The notes: a model not told the origin generated them from the letters alone. Counted from the first letter of the stretch, positions 1 through 6,767 are shown. The stretch: 8,377 nt of DNA from Armatimonadota bacterium (GCA_030612305.1 JAUWOG010000076.1:1-8377); one strand, 5' to 3'. Program-made: numbers and translations.

Positions 1-482
1 GTCCGGGTCGAGTACAGTGCCGGCGAACAGCGGCTCAGTCGGATGGACTGCGATGACCTTGACTTCGCCGCGCACCGGCAAGCCACTGAGCTCGAAATAC
101 CCCTCCGCATTGGTGACTGCCGGATGCACCACGCTGTCGCCGAACACGAGGGCGTCAGGCACCGCTTGCTGCTCCGAGTTGCTCACCCATCCGCGCACGG
201 TACGTCCTCGGGGGTCAACAATGAGCGGGCCCACTTGACGCTCTTCCCCCGGTGCAAGAGTGAATAGCTCGCCGCCGGCCGCAGCGGCAATGCCCACAAC
301 CCGTGCCACCGTTGCCGCCTCAGACAAGAGGGCCATCTGTCGAAAAATGGAACTCGCACCCCGTCCGGACCGATGACCCGTCCGGAGACTGTCACCTGCT
401 GGGCACCCAAAGGCCCGGCAGAGAAGAGCAAGCAGAGCAGAATGCCGCCGGGTACTACATACCGGCGCAGCAACACTTTCAT
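1..482 (-). CDS. Exported carboxypeptidase-regulatory-like (beta-sandwich) protein, partial and apparently frameshifted
   Basis: I chose the ATG at 482-480 because GAGGTG (495-490) sits 7 nt upstream; the adjacent GTG at 485 is the alternative. The first frame gives a signal peptide (MKVLLRRY, then a hydrophobic GGILLCLLFSAGPLGA core, cleavage before QQ), followed by VTVSGRVIGPDGVRVP, the typical opening strand of a carboxypeptidase-regulatory-like domain. That frame then degenerates and stops near 183. From about 350 down to 1 the good coding frame is a different one, reading MALLSEAATVARVVG, then GELFTLAPGEE, then a clear second domain (RTVRGWVSN, VPDALVFGD, TNAEGYFELSGLPVRG, VKVIAVHP). A -1 shift near the T5 run at 347-343 would join the two frames. 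If the break is real, expression could restart at the ATG at 336. Such proteins are usually extracellular or envelope-anchored with a structural or adhesive role; nothing shows peptidase activity. The gene continues past the left edge. The domain family is fairly sure; whether the gene is intact is not. Confidence 0.62.
305..367 (-). repeat. 63-bp direct repeat, copy 1 (inside the left gene)
   Basis: This segment matches 887-949 at 58 of 63 positions in the same orientation. Weaker similarity extends to 295, matching 877. On the minus strand it can be read as GASSIFRQMALLSEAATVA in the frame of the gene body, or as GVRVPFFDRWPS in the frame of the signal peptide. It lies exactly where the left gene changes frame. 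Of the five differences from copy 2, four are silent in the body frame and one changes Phe to Leu. No strong internal palindrome was seen. Confidence 0.85.
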
Positions 483-489
483 CACGCTT

Positions 490-495
490 CACCTC
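490..495 (-). promoter_or_regulatory. Ribosome binding site of the left minus-strand gene
   Basis: GAGGTG read on the minus strand lies 7 nt before the ATG at 482-480 and is the reason for preferring that start over the GTG at 485. No convincing -35/-10 pair was seen upstream on the minus strand. Confidence 0.55.
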
Positions 496-529
496 ATATT
501 CGAAGTCCGAGATATACTGCCACCAGGAC

Positions 530-789
530 TGCCCTGGACCCCACCATTTCCAGGCACAGATTCAGCCGTAGTCCTCGACGCCGGCCTGGTCCCCGCCGCA
601 AGGCTGCAGGTGGTGGTGGAGGTGCTCGATGGGCTCACCGCAGGCGATGTGGCGCCGGTACATCAGCATGTAATCAGCATAGTACCACTTGTAATGTCTT
701 CGCCGCCGTTCAACCAACACCTGCGCCTCTTTGAGCGTGTAGAGTATCTCCCCCTCGAGCGACAGCCCCCGTGCTCTCGCGAGCTCCCC
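530..789 (-). mobile_element. Remnant of an IS3-family insertion sequence (transposase C-terminus and probable right end)
   Basis: A minus-strand reading frame ending with TGA at 564-562 contains LEGEILYTLKEAQVLVE, then RRRRHY, then L-x-YR. This matches the C-terminal end of IS3-type OrfB integrases (typical form GEIFYTLKEAQVLIE, WRxxYN, TVRPHSSLGYRPPAPE). The spacing from HY to LxYR is conserved, but the N-TVRPHSS stretch has decayed to KWYYADYM, so this is a dead fragment. The N-terminal DDE catalytic part is missing. Beyond the stop, the plus-strand sequence TGCCCTGGACCCC at 530-542 resembles the TGxxCTGxCCCC type of IS3 terminal inverted repeat, suggesting the original right end. No matching left end was found. 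The family is fairly confident from the motif; the exact boundaries are inferred. Confidence 0.62.
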
Positions 790-876
790 GCTGGCGCGGT
801 GCTCACACTGGGCGACTGACCTTTCCGCTCCCGTGGGGCAGGCTTCCGTCTTGCCGATGCCCTTCGTATGCGCAAG

Positions 877-1013
877 CAGAACTTGCGCCACCGTTGCCGC
901 CTCAGAGAGGAGGGCCATCTGCCGAAGAATGGAACTCGCACCCCGCCCGACACGTTCATAGACAAAAGCAGGCCCATCAGGCACACTATCAATAGACCGT
1001 AGCATTTGACCAC
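877..1013 (-). pseudogene. Possible relic of an exported-protein N-terminus upstream of repeat copy 2
   Basis: A minus-strand frame from GTG at 1013-1011 reads VVKCYG, a hydrophobic run LLIVCLMGLLLSMNVSG, then GVRVPFF of the repeat. Both the hydrophobic segment and its frame relative to the repeat mirror the left gene. There is no good Shine-Dalgarno sequence. The frame becomes implausible after the repeat, and the 5' end overlaps the plus-strand promoter. It may be a broken copy of a gene like the one at the left edge, or a coincidence. Confidence 0.22.
887..949 (-). repeat. 63-bp direct repeat, copy 2 (between the IS remnant and the operon promoter)
   Basis: This is the second copy of the segment at 305-367, 582 bp away, with five substitutions and no indel. 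In the frame that runs on into the IS remnant it reads GASSILRQMALLSEAATVA. In the other frame it reads GVRVPFFGRWPS and is preceded by a signal-peptide-like stretch. The flanking sequence is unrelated to that of copy 1 beyond about 10 bp. Confidence 0.85.
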
Positions 1014-1035
1014 GGGTGCGCAACGGCTCTATACT
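1006..1035 (+). promoter_or_regulatory. Sigma-70-type promoter for the plus-strand operon
   Basis: TTGACC at 1006-1011 and TATACT at 1030-1035 each match the housekeeping consensus at five of six bases, with an 18-bp spacer. Transcription would start near 1042. It is the best promoter-like pair I found and lies just upstream of the five-gene cluster. The -35 box contains the TTG that is the only standard in-frame start codon of the first gene, so the two readings conflict. Confidence 0.55.
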
Positions 1036-3579
1036 TCACATATACGCCATCAGCTTCAAGGTCGTCAGCGTCCGCCACTGAGGGGGTGCGGTCCTCTGCG
1101 CCATTCACCGGCTGTCTGGGCTGTCATTATCGCCGTTTGCATAGCGGCGGGGCCTGTCTGCGCACAGGACCTCCAGTGGGATGCGACTGTCGGCTTCGAC
1201 GGCGTCTGCGCGGAAGACGCCTGGACGCCGGTGAACGTGGACATCACCAACACCGGCCCATCGCAGACCGGACAGATAATCGTCCCTATCCTCACCTCCG
1301 TCGGCGCTCCCAAGCTGCTCGCCAACTACGCCACCACCGTCGAGCTCCCCTCAAATTCACGAAAACGATACACCCTCTATGTACCCTCCACCAGTTTCAG
1401 CGACATCTACTTGCGCCTGCCGAGGGGCGTCCAGAAACGCAAGCTCGAGGCTCGAACGGAGGTCGGCACCGATGACTTCCTCGTCGTCGTAGTGGGCGGC
1501 GATCCCGGCCACATGAAGCACCTCACCGGAACCAGGCTTAGCTCTGTGCACTTCCGCGCCGGCAGGTCGCTGGACCTGGAGGGCGAGCTGCAGGTCGGTA
1601 ACACAGCCTGGGACGAACTACCCGACTCATGGCTCGGCTGGGACGGTGTGGACGCCGTGATGCTCGGCGATGCAGGCTTTGCGGCCGCCGCATCAACCCA
1701 GATCAAGGCCCTGCTCACATGGGTCCAGCTCGGCGGCAGCGTCATCGTCCCCGGCGGCACCTTCGCACCCGCCATGGCGGACGGCCCGTTTGCCGAGATG
1801 CTCCCTATCGCGGTCACCGGAACCGCCACTGTGCCTCATCTCGGAGAGCTGGACGCCTGGGGTGACAGCCCCCTGACCAGGCAGCGGGCGCTGGTAGCTG
1901 CAGGCAAGCTCCAAGCTGACGCGACGCTCTGGTGCGGCTCAGAGAAGCGCCCTCTCATCGCCATGCGCAAGGCCGGTGCCGGCCGTGTCGTGATGACTTC
2001 CTTTGACTACGGCGCGGCTCCGGTACGCCATTGGGACGGCCAGTTCGCCCTATGGACGCGGCTGCTCGCACGCGCCGAAGCTACAAGCTCACTGACTGAG
2101 GACACCGAGAGCAAACGCGATCCCTACGACTACGGCCGGACCACCCTCCAACAGGCGGCCGGATACACTCCCGAAGCGCGCCTGCCCTCAATCTGGCTCA
2201 TCGTCGGCTTCCTCTTCGCCTACCTGATCGTGCTGGCCCCGCTCCAGTACGCCGTCCTCAAGCGCATGGACAGGCGCGAGCTGGCGTGGATCATCACTCC
2301 CCTCATCGCCATTCTCTTCTCGGTCGCGGCCTACCAGGTCGGCTTTGCCATCCGCGGCGGCCAGATCATCGTCAACCGCCTCGCCATCATCGAGACACAG
2401 CCGGCAACTCGATTCGCCGGAGCGCGCGGATATGTCGGCATCTTCTCCCCGACCAGGACTGAGTACGAACTCCTCCTCGGCGACACTGCCGCCAGCGGCC
2501 GCGAACTCAGCCGCGGGGGCGAGAAGCTCTTCGGCACACCCACCGTACATTATGGGAACCCGACCCGCATCACCGATGTGGACATCAACATGTGGACGAC
2601 GCGGGTCTTCTGCGCAGAGTTCGTCGCCGACCTCAAGGGCGGAATCACCGGCACCTGTGAATACGACGGCACATACCTCAGAGCCAGGGTGAAGAACGAG
2701 ACCGCTCTCGACCTGCGCGACTGCCGCCTGATTGCGCACCTTCGCGAAGGCCCCGTAAACGATTTGACCCCCGGCCACGAAGACGCATTCAACTGCAACC
2801 CGACGGGAACGAAGAGAATTCAGCAGTATGGCAGCTACACGCGCGGCTCGCAGACAGGTGCCAAGTGGCAGACAGAGGACATCGCCGTGTCGGCTCTCTT
2901 CGGAGAGCGCCACTACAGCGGGTCCGTACCGGGCCTCGAGGGGCTCTTCGCCGACCGTTTCGCTCCCTGCTTCGTTGCGATAGCCGATACGCCTCTGGTG
3001 CCGGTCACCCTTGCAAGGCAGAGGCCGTCATTCAACGACCGCGCTCTCATCGTTGTCCGCCTCCCGGTCCACTTGACCTCCGGCAAGCGCGTGACCGTAC
3101 CGTCCTTCCTCATCCCCATGCGCATCATCTCCACAAGCGGCGCTACGTCCATCAGCGTTGAGGAGTACCAGAGCACTGCTTCGATGACCGTCAGCCGGGG
3201 CCATGCCGTCATCGAGTTCCGCGTCCCGCTGGGGAAGAACGGGGGCACGGCGAGGAAGCTCAAACTTCGTATCGGGCTATCGGCCTCTTCGTACCCCAGC
3301 GGCCCGCCTCCGCCCCCTGGGCCCGGTATGCCTGCGCCCGGTATGCCTGCGCCTTCGGTTGCCTCCACCACGGGCGCACAGAGCACGACAAGCTTCTGGG
3401 CACACAACTTCACAACCGACAAATGGGAGCAGCTTGGAGACGTGACGAAGACCTCCCAGCTCCCACATCCTGCTGAATTCATGGGCGAAGACGGCCGCGT
3501 GCTCTTCAAGATCCAGGTAGAGGGCGCCGGCGAGACATTCATTGTCCCCAGCTTGGAGGCCGAAGTCGAGGCCGACTAG
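1006..3579 (+). CDS. Large exported membrane protein with GATase-like domain, partner of the ABC exporter
   Basis: The frame gives 857 residues from TTG at 1006, or 827 if translation begins at CTG 1096; no ATG or GTG start is in frame. Residues 36-53 form a signal peptide core ending VCA before Q. The mature N-terminus (WTPVNVDITNTG) looks like a beta-sandwich. Residues about 195-255 (SWLGWDGVDAVMLGD, then IKALLTWVQLGGSVIVPGG) are the class I glutamine-amidotransferase-like fold seen in non-catalytic envelope proteins; no nucleophile Cys is visible. Two membrane spans lie at about 394-416 and 426-448, joined by the basic loop KRMDRRE, which should be cytoplasmic. The signal-peptide side and the approximately 400-residue C-terminal part should therefore both be outside. 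A Pro-rich linker (766-783) with two GMPAP repeats precedes a final small domain. The ATPase gene starts 12 nt downstream, implying that this protein serves the exporter. The C-terminal part I do not recognise. A specific function is not established. Confidence 0.75.
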   Translation: MTTGAQRLYTSHIRHQLQGRQRPPLRGCGPLRHSPAVWAVIIAVCIAAGPVCAQDLQWDATVGFDGVCAEDAWTPVNVDITNTGPSQTGQIIVPILTSVGAPKLLANYATTVELPSNSRKRYTLYVPSTSFSDIYLRLPRGVQKRKLEARTEVGTDDFLVVVVGGDPGHMKHLTGTRLSSVHFRAGRSLDLEGELQVGNTAWDELPDSWLGWDGVDAVMLGDAGFAAAASTQIKALLTWVQLGGSVIVPGGTFAPAMADGPFAEMLPIAVTGTATVPHLGELDAWGDSPLTRQRALVAAGKLQADATLWCGSEKRPLIAMRKAGAGRVVMTSFDYGAAPVRHWDGQFALWTRLLARAEATSSLTEDTESKRDPYDYGRTTLQQAAGYTPEARLPSIWLIVGFLFAYLIVLAPLQYAVLKRMDRRELAWIITPLIAILFSVAAYQVGFAIRGGQIIVNRLAIIETQPATRFAGARGYVGIFSPTRTEYELLLGDTAASGRELSRGGEKLFGTPTVHYGNPTRITDVDINMWTTRVFCAEFVADLKGGITGTCEYDGTYLRARVKNETALDLRDCRLIAHLREGPVNDLTPGHEDAFNCNPTGTKRIQQYGSYTRGSQTGAKWQTEDIAVSALFGERHYSGSVPGLEGLFADRFAPCFVAIADTPLVPVTLARQRPSFNDRALIVVRLPVHLTSGKRVTVPSFLIPMRIISTSGATSISVEEYQSTASMTVSRGHAVIEFRVPLGKNGGTARKLKLRIGLSASSYPSGPPPPPGPGMPAPGMPAPSVASTTGAQSTTSFWAHNFTTDKWEQLGDVTKTSQLPHPAEFMGEDGRVLFKIQVEGAGETFIVPSLEAEVEAD
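1081..1086 (+). promoter_or_regulatory. Candidate ribosome binding site supporting a downstream start of the first operon gene
   Basis: AGGGGG lies 9 nt before an in-frame CTG at 1096. Starting there gives a compact signal peptide (RHSPAVWAVIIAVCIAAGPV, then CA before Q). The TTG at 1006 has no recognisable Shine-Dalgarno sequence. Confidence 0.35.
3321..3353 (+). repeat. 15-bp tandem repeat coding for a Pro-rich linker
   Basis: GCCCGGTATGCCTGC occurs twice without a gap (3321-3335 and 3336-3350), followed by a partial GCC. In frame it encodes GMPAP-GMPAP after a run of prolines. Identical units suggest recent slippage, and linker length may vary between strains. Confidence 0.85.
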
Positions 3580-3591
3580 AAGGGCGCAGGC

Positions 3592-4518
3592 ATGATCCAC
3601 GTCCAGGGCCTGACAAAACGCTACGGAAACATAACCGCCGCCAATGACCTCACCTTCAGCGTCGAGGCCGGCGACGCCTTCGGATTCATCGGCCCCAACG
3701 GTGCCGGCAAGACCACCACCATCCGCATGCTCGCTGCACTGCTCAAACCGGACGAGGGCACTGCCACGATCAACGGCTATGATGTCCTCCAGGAGCCGGA
3801 GGGTGTGCGTGCCTCGGTCGGCTACATGCCTGACTTCTTCGGCGTCTATGAGGACATGAAGGTGTGGGAATACCTTGATTTCTTCGCCGCCGCCTATCGC
3901 GTGGCGTGGCGCAGGCGACCGGCTCTCATCCGCGATGTCCTCGAACTGACCGATCTCTCAGCCAAGCGCGACACCTATGTGGACGCACTCTCCCGAGGCA
4001 TGAAGCAGCGCCTCTGCCTCGCCAAGACGATCATCCATGACCCTGACCTGCTGCTGCTCGATGAGCCGGCTTCCGGCCTCGACCCCCGCGCTCGCATTGA
4101 AATCCGCGAACTCCTCCAGCAACTCTGCAGCATGGGCAAGACCATTCTCATCTCCTCGCACATCCTCCCCGAGCTGGGGGACCTCTGCAACAAGATCGGC
4201 ATCATCGAGCAGGGCAAACTCCTCATGGTCGGCGCCGTCGAGGACATCTGGCAGCAACTCGAAGGCGGCACGCAGTTGGTCATCGTCGTCCATGACCGGC
4301 AGCAAGAGGCCTCTGACTTCCTCGCCGCGCGACCCGACATCGCCGACGTCGAGCTGGAGGAAAACGCCCTCCATGCGGTGTACCGGGGCGACCCCGACGC
4401 CCAGTCCGCCGTACTCACCGCCCTCGTCGAGAGCGGCTTCCGCGTGACTTCCTTCGCCGAGCGCGAGACCGACCTCGAGTCACTCTACATGCGCCTCACG
4501 AGGGGGATTGTCTCGTGA
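3592..4518 (+). CDS. ABC transporter ATP-binding protein
   Basis: This 308-residue cytoplasmic ATPase should power the two permeases encoded next to it. It has Walker A GPNGAGKTT (34-42), signature LSRGMKQRL (133-141), Walker B LLLLDEPASGLDP (153-165) with the catalytic Glu, and the switch His in SSH (190), so it should be active. The Q-loop position reads GYMPDFFGVYED (77-88), with Asp where Gln is usual. The sequence order and the C-terminal extension (about 220-308) are those of ABC-2 export systems (CcmA/NatA/GldA-like) rather than importers, and no binding protein is encoded nearby. The ATG follows the previous stop by 12 nt. The last four bases overlap the first permease (GTGA), which indicates coupled translation. 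Family assignment is firm; the substrate is unknown. Confidence 0.95.
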   Translation: MIHVQGLTKRYGNITAANDLTFSVEAGDAFGFIGPNGAGKTTTIRMLAALLKPDEGTATINGYDVLQEPEGVRASVGYMPDFFGVYEDMKVWEYLDFFAAAYRVAWRRRPALIRDVLELTDLSAKRDTYVDALSRGMKQRLCLAKTIIHDPDLLLLDEPASGLDPRARIEIRELLQQLCSMGKTILISSHILPELGDLCNKIGIIEQGKLLMVGAVEDIWQQLEGGTQLVIVVHDRQQEASDFLAARPDIADVELEENALHAVYRGDPDAQSAVLTALVESGFRVTSFAERETDLESLYMRLTRGIVS

Positions 4519-5618
4519 GGGTCCCCGGGCTGAATATCGAAGACACCCTCAAGCGCTGCTTCCACTTCAACCCGTGCATAGCCGTCCACGAGCTACGGAT
4601 GCGCATGCGTGGCGCCAGGCCTTTTGTCGTCCTCTTCTTCTATGCCCTGCTGGCGGCGGCCACTGTCCTCATCACGCTGGCAGTTATCAGCCTGCAGAGC
4701 TCATACTACTATGGCACACCGGACACTGACCCCACGCCGGGACGCCCAGCTTTTGCCGCGCTCGCCTTCTCACAGTTGGCACTGATACTATTTGTGATAC
4801 CTGCCTACGCCGCCGGTGCCATCACCATGGAGCGCGAGAAGCACACGCTCGAGATGCTCCGCGGCACACTCCTCTCGCCCGCCGATGTCGTCACCGGAAA
4901 GCTCGTCGTCGTCCTCGCCTTCGGAGTACTCCTGCTCCTGACCTCGGCCCCGGTGGCGGCATGGTGCATGATGCTGCGAGGAATATCGCCTGCCGAAGTC
5001 GCCCTCACCTACAGCTCCCTGCTGATCATCGCGCTCTGGGTCGCCACACTCGGCATGTTGTTTTCAGTTCTGCTCAAGCGAACTACCGCTGCCATCGTCG
5101 CAACCTACATTACCGTAGTCGTATGGTGCGGTGTCCCGGCGCTACTGTCAGCCCTCGTTCACAATCTCGCCCGCGGCTGGTCATACGTGTACGCGAATCT
5201 GCTCACACTCAGTTTCCTCGTTATGACGGTCGGCACTGTCTTCGGTTGGCTGGTCTTCCTCATCTGCAGAATGTATGCGGCGCGCGGCTCCACACGCTCA
5301 GCGACGAGGGCCGGCACGCTCGTGTCCGCGCTCATCGCCTGCGCATCAGTCACCCTCGTCTTCGGGGTGCTGCTGGTTCCTCTGTTCGAAGCGGGTTTAA
5401 CGGGTAGCGGAGCGCGGGCGACGCTGGTGGCGGCGCCCTATGGCGGCCCTGTGCTTATTCTCTTCGCCGAGGACTTCGTGGCAAGCCGGAGTCGCATGAC
5501 CGTTCCCGAAACCCAACTCATCGCGTGTGCCGTCACCGGCGGCATCTACCTGATCATCGCCATCTTCTTCTGGATACGCTCGATAGTCCTCTTCGAGGAG
5601 CGCAAGTGGGCCGTATGA
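4515..5618 (+). CDS. ABC-2-type transporter permease, first paralogue
   Basis: This 367-residue integral membrane protein starts at GTG 4515, overlapping the ATPase stop, with AGGGGG at 4501-4505 as ribosome binding site. A short amphipathic, basic N-terminus (FHFNPCIAVHELRMRMRG) precedes about eight hydrophobic spans, near residues 37-60, 79-103, 129-151, 166-186, 192-213, 228-252, 267-291 and 334-354. Between the second and third spans lies GAITMEREKHTLEMLRGTLL followed by SPADVVTGK, the hallmark cytoplasmic coupling loop of ABC-2 permeases that contacts the ATPase. Roughly 70% of the first 190 or so residues are identical to the next gene by eye; the C-terminal half is much less similar. 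It probably pairs with that protein. Substrate unknown. Confidence 0.9.
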   Translation: MRVPGLNIEDTLKRCFHFNPCIAVHELRMRMRGARPFVVLFFYALLAAATVLITLAVISLQSSYYYGTPDTDPTPGRPAFAALAFSQLALILFVIPAYAAGAITMEREKHTLEMLRGTLLSPADVVTGKLVVVLAFGVLLLLTSAPVAAWCMMLRGISPAEVALTYSSLLIIALWVATLGMLFSVLLKRTTAAIVATYITVVVWCGVPALLSALVHNLARGWSYVYANLLTLSFLVMTVGTVFGWLVFLICRMYAARGSTRSATRAGTLVSALIACASVTLVFGVLLVPLFEAGLTGSGARATLVAAPYGGPVLILFAEDFVASRSRMTVPETQLIACAVTGGIYLIIAIFFWIRSIVLFEERKWAV

Positions 5619-6745
5619 AGGGTCACAGTATCGTGAAAGCCGGTCTCATCGAAGATACACTCAACCGCCGCTTCCACTTCAACCCGTGCGTAGCCGTCCA
5701 CGAGTTACGAATGCGCATGCGCGACGGCAGGCCTTTTTCGGTGCTTTTCTTCTATGCCTTGCTCGCCATCCTGTCAGTGCTCATTACTCTCGCCGTTGTC
5801 ACCTTCTCGTACTCGGGCTTCTACGACCCGATGACATCCGAAGTCGGCCTCGGGCGCATAACCTTCACCGCCCTCGCTTACGCGCAGATGATCCTGATGC
5901 TCTTTGTCCTCCCCGCCTATGGCGCGGGCGCAATCACCATGGAGCACGAGAAGCGCACCATCGAGATGCTCCGAGCCACACTGCTGAGCCCTTCCGATGT
6001 CGTCACCGGCAAGTCCCTGGTCGTCCTCGCCTTCGGAGCGCTGCTGCTCGTCACCTCCGTGCCGGTGGCCGCCTGGAGCATGATGCTCGGCGGCATCTCG
6101 CCCACCGATGTCCTCCTCACCTATAGCTACCTCTTTGTCATCGCCACGTGGGCATCGGCAATCGGCATGTTCATGTCAAACCTCTTCACCAAGTCCATCA
6201 CCGCCATCGTCGCCTCTTACGTCGTCCTCGGCTTCTGGTGCGCGGGAATACCGGCCGCAGTGAGCATCGTGGGAATGACGTTTTCCCAGTCCTCCTCAAC
6301 GTCGGCTGCAGGTTTCGTCTCCTTCGCCTTTCTCGTGCTGGTCGTCGGCATAGTCTCCGGCTGGCTGTTGTTCCTGATACATCGCCGCATCTGGAGTGCG
6401 ATATTCAAGCGCGCCGGCAGGAATCTTGCCACACTCGTCTCGGCATTGGCGGCCGTGCTGCTCGTCTGGCTCATCTTCCGGGGCCTGATGTCTCCGCTTC
6501 TGGGAATCGCTGATCTGAACCGTCCCGAGTCCATGCTGCTGCTCATTCCTTATGGCGGGCTGGGACTAATCATCTATCCCAGCGGCGCCGAGGCGATGTT
6601 TCAGTCAAGCAGCGCCGCGCTCACTGCCGACCAGATCCAGCTTTGCGCGTGGGCCTTCAGCGCAGGCATCTTCCTGCTGATGGCGCTGCTACTGTGGCTC
6701 CGCTCGATAGCGCTCTATGAGTCGAGAAGTCGGACCCGAACCTGA
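5615..6745 (+). CDS. ABC-2-type transporter permease, second paralogue
   Basis: The 376-residue protein starts at ATG 5615, which overlaps the stop of the first permease (ATGA); GAGGAG lies about 14 nt upstream. The same frame extends back to 5525, but that part only shadows the end of the preceding gene. It repeats the layout of the first permease: basic N-terminus FHFNPCVAVHELRMRMRD, about eight spans (near 41-64, 84-108, 134-156, 169-190, 195-217, 233-255, 272-296 and 341-361), and the coupling loop GAITMEHEKRTIEMLRATLL then SPSDVVTGK. The similarity and immediate adjacency point to tandem duplication followed by divergence, so an asymmetric ABC exporter with one copy of each is likely. 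No extracytoplasmic domain is present. Substrate unknown. Confidence 0.9.
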   Translation: MKGHSIVKAGLIEDTLNRRFHFNPCVAVHELRMRMRDGRPFSVLFFYALLAILSVLITLAVVTFSYSGFYDPMTSEVGLGRITFTALAYAQMILMLFVLPAYGAGAITMEHEKRTIEMLRATLLSPSDVVTGKSLVVLAFGALLLVTSVPVAAWSMMLGGISPTDVLLTYSYLFVIATWASAIGMFMSNLFTKSITAIVASYVVLGFWCAGIPAAVSIVGMTFSQSSSTSAAGFVSFAFLVLVVGIVSGWLLFLIHRRIWSAIFKRAGRNLATLVSALAAVLLVWLIFRGLMSPLLGIADLNRPESMLLLIPYGGLGLIIYPSGAEAMFQSSSAALTADQIQLCAWAFSAGIFLLMALLLWLRSIALYESRSRTRT

Positions 6746-6753
6746 CATGACGT

Positions 6754-6759
6754 AAGGAG
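6754..6759 (+). promoter_or_regulatory. Ribosome binding site of the coiled-coil membrane protein gene
   Basis: AAGGAG lies 8 nt before GTG 6768 and supports that start. It falls in the 22-nt gap after the second permease; no terminator or promoter is seen in that gap. Confidence 0.65.
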
Positions 6760-6767
6760 TGACGCTC

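Noticed and set aside
523..537. Possible hairpin CCAGG-actgc-CCTGG as a terminator
   Set aside because: The stem is only 5 bp with no T-run, and it falls within the probable IS end.
303..819. Two overlapping plus-strand frames of about 145 codons
   Set aside because: They are antisense to the left gene and the IS remnant, are compositionally odd (His/Arg/Pro-rich), and have no start signals.
1030..1045. TATAC repeated at 1030 and 1041 as a possible operator
   Set aside because: A 5-bp AT-rich repeat next to a -10 box is too weak to support a regulator site.
2188..2913. 241-codon open frame on the minus strand
   Set aside because: It lies wholly inside the exported-protein gene, antisense. 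It is acidic low-complexity sequence typical of a GC-rich shadow, and it has no domain or ribosome binding site.
2913..3542. 209-codon minus-strand open frame
   Set aside because: It is antisense to the C-terminal part of the exported protein, with no recognisable motif; its Gly/Pro run is the complement of the Pro-rich linker.
5525..5614. Extension of the second permease upstream to 5525
   Set aside because: The added 30 residues (His/Arg-rich) overlap the end of the first permease and have no counterpart in its paralogue; ATG 5615 with the ATGA overlap fits far better.
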